Below are positions 5,862 to 7,708 of a stretch of 7,708 nt of DNA, one piece after another. Under the pieces are notes generated by a model. It was not told the origin of the DNA, searched no databases, and saw only the letters and a list, made by a program, of their open reading frames with translations. This stretch comes from an uncultured Planctomycetaceae bacterium (GTDB lineage Bacteria > Planctomycetota > Planctomycetia > Pirellulales > Pirellulaceae). The stretch's first letter is position 1, and the number at the start of each line of letters is the position of its first letter. The position numbers and the translations under genes were made by a program. The DNA lies in contig CALBTA010000533.1 of the NCBI GenBank assembly GCA_937967755.1, positions 1 to 7,708 on the forward strand, read 5' to 3'.

Positions 5862-6554
5862 CTACTCCCACCACACTTTCGCCCGCATTTCTTCGATGTG
5901 ATCGGCCACCAGCTGGCGAACTTCCCGCCCCTCGGCCAGCAGCGGATCGATCACTTCGGCCGGCACTTCATTGCCCCTGACCGTTTCCAGCGCTTCCAGC
6001 GCGTTGTCGGCCGCGGTCAGCGACTTCGTGCAATTCACAATGTTTCCGCAAATGAACTCATCGTCGTAGCCCATCCCGTGCCCGCCCGCGATCTTCGCCC
6101 CCACCACCAGGCTATCGCCGTAAGCAATCACCAACGGGTGCGAAGGGTCGAAGTCATCCTCCGGCAGCGCTTCCATATACGACTGCAACGCCTCATGCAC
6201 TTGCAAGCCCCACTCGTAACTGCGGGTGTAGGCCGGCATCGCGTGCAATGCATCGTCTTCCGCTTGCACCTGCGCGGCAATCTCCGGGTCGTCCGCCGCC
6301 TCTTCGCAAAGGCGGTTCAGTTCATCAATGTCGAACTTCTCGTCGTCGTCAAACGGCCCCGACGAATCATCGCCTTCATCGTTCTTCGGCGGGCGGTCCC
6401 AACCCATCTCGCGATTGATAATCTCGTCCCGGTCGGGGTGATCGATCAGCGTCTCCAGCAGTTCGCCAAACTTCGCACTGCGGGCGTCGCTCTCCTGCAT
6501 CATCCGCCGCCACTGGGCTTCGTTCATCGGCAAGTCGGGGGTCTCTTCGCTCAT
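5862..6554 (-). CDS. Acidic soluble protein of unknown function
   Basis: A 230-residue protein from the ATG at 6554; a GTG at 6560 also reads in frame. I do not recognise the family. No signal peptide or membrane segment is visible. The N-terminal 60 residues are helical and charged, followed by an Asp/Glu-rich linker (DEGDDSSGPFDDDEKFDIDE, about 59-78 from the ATG) and a C-terminal domain with the more ordered stretch HPLVIAYGDSLVVGAKIAGG (139-158), which looks like buried strands, then ICGNIVNCT and long helices to a terminal WWE. Two Cys (169 and 175) are present but no classic zinc motif. Coding is supported by a coherent acidic composition and a frame free of stops against a random-looking Arg/His-rich reading on the other strand. 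It stands alone: 252 bp before the tatA genes and preceded by a long gene-free region. Confidence 0.8.
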   Translation of the reverse strand: MSEETPDLPMNEAQWRRMMQESDARSAKFGELLETLIDHPDRDEIINREMGWDRPPKNDEGDDSSGPFDDDEKFDIDELNRLCEEAADDPEIAAQVQAEDDALHAMPAYTRSYEWGLQVHEALQSYMEALPEDDFDPSHPLVIAYGDSLVVGAKIAGGHGMGYDDEFICGNIVNCTKSLTAADNALEALETVRGNEVPAEVIDPLLAEGREVRQLVADHIEEMRAKVWWE

Positions 6555-6560
6555 CACCAC

Positions 6561-6589
6561 AATCTATCCGCTCACACACCTGATTGCAA
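6561..6589 (-). promoter_or_regulatory. Weak candidate promoter, possibly leaderless, for the acidic protein gene
   Basis: On the minus strand TTGCAA (6589-6584), 17 bases and TAGATT (6566-6561) give a four-of-six match to each box. The ATG at 6554 falls 6 bases after the -10 box, where a transcript would start, so the mRNA would be leaderless. The -35 lies inside a copy of the TTGCAAAACC repeat. No clear ribosome site was seen. Tentative. Confidence 0.25.
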
Positions 6590-6770
6590 AACCTTAACTC
6601 GAACGTTGCTCTTCTTTTGTATTTGGGATGGCTCCAAACGGGAAAGTTCACAGCCGACCGCATCAACGCGGTTGAGGGCAAAAATGTTCCGCCACGCCCC
6701 TGCCATCGTCGAACCGCCCCCGCGGCACCGGCGGATGCCCAATTCCCGGCGGTTGGTTTTTCAATCATTT

Positions 6771-6807
6771 TCCCTCTCCTTGTGGGAGAGGGTCAGGGTG
6801 AGAGGGC
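6771..6807 (+). repeat. Dispersed CCCTCTCC hairpin repeat, copy 2
   Basis: CCCTCTCCT, TGT loop, GGGAGAGGG, then TCAGGGTGAGAGGG. It has the same unit and orientation as the copies at 4931 and 7229. The nine-base stem contains one T-G pair. Confidence 0.85.
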
Positions 6808-6814
6808 AGTTGTA

Positions 6815-6929
6815 TTGCAACACGCGTGTTGCAAAACCTCGGAGGTTTTGCAACAGAAGGACCGTTTCCAGGGTCCCATTTTTTGTTACAAAACCTCTCG
6901 CATCCGTGCAACAACACTGTTGCAAAACC
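6815..6929. repeat. TTGCAAAACC(TC) repeat cluster with nested palindromes
   Basis: A perfect 20-base palindrome TTGCAACACGCGTGTTGCAA (6815-6834) overlaps a second inverted repeat: GTTGCAAAACCTC (6828-6840), one G, and GAGGTTTTGCAAC (6842-6854). Further copies are GTTACAAAACCTC (6885-6897, one mismatch) and GTTGCAAAACC (6919-6929). An outlying TTGCAAAACCT lies at 6584-6594. The unit looks like a genome-specific dispersed repeat or the ends of small non-autonomous elements; no transposase is nearby. Confidence 0.8.
6859..6884 (+). terminator. Terminator-like hairpin with T-run
   Basis: On the plus strand GGACC (6859-6863) pairs with GGTCC (6872-6876) around an 8-base loop, followed by CA and six T (6879-6884). 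The shape fits a rho-independent terminator, but the stem is only five pairs and no plus-strand gene lies upstream, so it may be part of the repeat cluster around it. Confidence 0.35.
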
Positions 6930-6975
6930 AAAGTAGCGGGGGCTTCCAGCCACCGCCGGAAGGTTGCGGAACGAA

Positions 6976-7217
6976 TTCAGCATCCGATTCAGCACGCCAG
7001 CCGCACCCCGCTCCGCAACCACTTGCCGCCACTACCTTTACGTCAATCACCCTGTTCAGCACCCGCCAACCACCACTGCTGAATGTTCGCCCGTTTTCAA
7101 CGCCGCCGCCAACCCCCTAACCACTGAACTGACAATCACTTACATCACTCCGTTCACCTCACCGCCAAGCCCAACTTTCAGCAACCCCCCGCTAGATCAA
7201 GGGCCGTGCTGAAAGTT
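6976..7217. repeat. Cluster of six TTCAGCA/TGCTGAA heptamers forming two hairpins
   Basis: TTCAGCA occurs at 6976, 6988, 7055 and 7177, and its reverse complement TGCTGAA at 7077 and 7207. The 7055/7077 pair gives a 7-bp stem with a 15-base loop. The 7177/7207 pair extends to an 11-bp perfect stem, AACTTTCAGCA (7173-7183) with TGCTGAAAGTT (7207-7217), and a 23-base loop. The plus strand here is rich in A and C and poor in G. Function unknown: protein-binding sites, structured RNA or a decayed element. Confidence 0.6.
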
Positions 7218-7228
7218 ACCTCTTTTCT

Positions 7229-7262
7229 CCCTCTCCCCGTGGGAGAGGGCCGGGGTGAGGGC
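7229..7262 (+). repeat. Dispersed CCCTCTCCC hairpin repeat, copy 3 (best copy)
   Basis: CCCTCTCCC (7229-7237), CGT loop, GGGAGAGGG (7241-7249), then CCGGGGTGAGGGC. The nine-base stem is perfect. It has the same orientation as the copies at 4931 and 6771. Similar CCCTCTCCC...GGGGTGAGGG units are scattered widely in many bacterial genomes; that statement is from memory. Confidence 0.85.
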
Positions 7263-7317
7263 AATCCGCACCCCACTTCGGCAGCCTTACAAGACGGCTG
7301 CACCCATTCATCCGTAT

Positions 7318-7345
7318 AGTATACGCATATCCACATCCCTGTCAA
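7318..7345 (-). promoter_or_regulatory. Near-consensus sigma70 promoter with palindrome over the -10
   Basis: On the minus strand TTGACA (7345-7340, perfect), 16 bases and TATACT (7323-7318, five of six). The -10 lies within the inverted repeat CGTATA-G-TATACG (7313-7325, plus strand), a plausible operator. Transcription would start near 7312 and run into the gene-free region toward 6554. The first ATG, at 7311, opens a 31-codon frame (7311-7216), but this is mostly the CCCTCTCCC repeat read as protein, so a non-coding RNA or a lost gene is as likely. Confidence 0.6.
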
Positions 7346-7364
7346 GCGGTTGGTACACTTTTCT

Positions 7365-7386
7365 TGACAAATTTCCGAAATTGTCA
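7365..7386. repeat. AT-rich inverted repeat upstream of the 7318-7345 promoter
   Basis: TGACAAATTT (7365-7374) and AAATTGTCA (7378-7386) form an imperfect inverted repeat with one extra A and a CCG centre. It stands out from the GC-rich surroundings. It lies about 20 bases upstream of the -35 box and could be a regulator site, or the end of the hairpin array element to its right. Confidence 0.45.
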
Positions 7387-7445
7387 GGACTCCTCCGCCA
7401 GCGCCACGATTGTCCTGGATGAGCGGATCGACGGTTCGTTATCTC

Positions 7446-7679
7446 GCCCCGTTGGGGCTTTGTTGTTCGAAGAACCTCGCATTCCCCAGGCGTTGCCTGG
7501 GGCTGGCTTATCGGACCCCGTTGGGGTCACGTCAGCGGCCTTGCGGCTGAAAACGCCCCAAAGGGGCAGCGATACTCCATGGCAAAGCCCCAACGGGCAA
7601 CGCCGTGAAGCATTTTCACAGCGGAAATGGGGCCGGTTTGTGCCTGGCGGCAGAGCCGCCGCGGATACGCCGAAGGCGT
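7446..7679. repeat. Array of short GC-rich hairpins, mostly with three-base loops
   Basis: Successive stems are: GCCCC-GTT-GGGGC (7446-7458), CCCCAGGC-GTT-GCCTGGGG (7484-7502), GACCCC-GTT-GGGGTC (7514-7528), GCCCC-AAA-GGGGC (7555-7567), GCCC-CAAC-GGGC (7587-7598), GGCGGC-AGA-GCCGCC (7646-7660) and ACGCC-GAA-GGCGT (7667-7679). The first and fifth are also inverted copies of each other (7446-7461 against 7584-7598, one base different). On the minus strand a 101-codon frame (7689-7384) crosses the array, but its translation looks like repeat sequence with no domain. It probably belongs to a dispersed palindromic family and continues past the right edge. Confidence 0.7.
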
Positions 7680-7708
7680 TAAACATCATAGCCCAGCGTA
7701 AGCGACGA

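Larger units (their letters stand above)
6555..7708. other. Gene-free region of 1.15 kb rich in repeats and hairpins
   Basis: I find no open frame here with credible protein features; the frames that exist are short or have translations dominated by repeat sequence. The region holds, from left to right, the TTGCAAAACC repeats (6584-6929), a CCCTCTCC hairpin (6771), a T-tailed hairpin (6859-6884), a G-poor plus strand (about 6975-7190) with TTCAGCA heptamers, a second CCCTCTCC hairpin (7229), a strong minus-strand promoter (7318-7345), an AT-rich inverted repeat (7365-7386) and a hairpin array (7446-7679). It reads as a landing area for dispersed palindromic elements, possibly with an untranslated RNA. 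Confidence 0.7.

Noticed and set aside
5754..7082. A 442-codon plus-strand open frame
   Set aside because: It lies antisense to the acidic protein gene and then runs through hairpin repeats. The translation is Arg/His/Val-rich with no domain, as expected of a shadow frame in GC-rich DNA.
6584..7679. Possible CRISPR array in the repeat-rich region
   Set aside because: The repeats vary in length, orientation and spacing and are palindromic; there are no regular spacers and no cas genes.
7384..7689. A 101-codon minus-strand open frame
   Set aside because: It is built across the hairpin array, its translation looks like repeat sequence and there is no ribosome site or domain; kept as a repeat, not a gene.

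Overview
This is a GC-rich bacterial window. All nine genes I can support, eight protein-coding genes and one tRNA, lie on the minus strand and read from high to low coordinates. The style suggests a planctomycete, probably near Pirellulaceae: tandem small tatA genes, an FHA/trypsin/JAB gene set, a tRNA without encoded CCA, and gene-poor stretches full of short GC-rich hairpins and CCCTCTCCC-type dispersed repeats. That lineage is inferred from style; no phylogenetic marker gene is present.

The main content is a compact cluster from about 4724 down to the left edge. In transcription order it holds: a small ubiquitin-like beta-grasp protein (4724-4455); an E1/ThiF-type adenylating enzyme with extra Cys pairs (4381-3161); a JAMM/JAB isopeptidase-type metalloprotease carrying its own membrane anchor (3164-2091, ATGA overlap with the E1 gene); a membrane-anchored trypsin-like S1C serine protease with an intact triad (2040-1171); and a multi-pass membrane protein ending in a degenerate FHA domain (starts at 1163, 7 bp after the protease, and runs off the left edge). 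Ubl + E1 + JAB is the core of known bacterial ubiquitin-like conjugation/deconjugation systems. No E2-like gene is visible. Three of the five products are membrane-bound, so this looks like a membrane-associated ubiquitin-like modification and proteolysis module.

Upstream of it lie tRNA-Val(CAC) (4863-4790) with a good sigma70-type promoter (4910-4882), and two tandem TatA-family genes (5609-5388 and 5278-4979). No terminator is evident between the tRNA and the Ubl gene, so the cluster could be read partly from the tRNA promoter. Upstream of the tat pair is an acidic, soluble protein of unknown function (6554-5862).

From 6555 to 7708 I find no convincing gene. The stretch is packed with structure: a TTGCAAAACC(TC) repeat family with near-perfect palindromes, two copies of a CCCTCTCCC hairpin repeat (a third is at 4931), a cluster of six TTCAGCA/TGCTGAA heptamers forming two hairpins, a near-consensus minus-strand promoter whose -10 box sits in a palindrome, and a dense array of GC-rich hairpins, mostly with three-base loops, that runs to the right edge.
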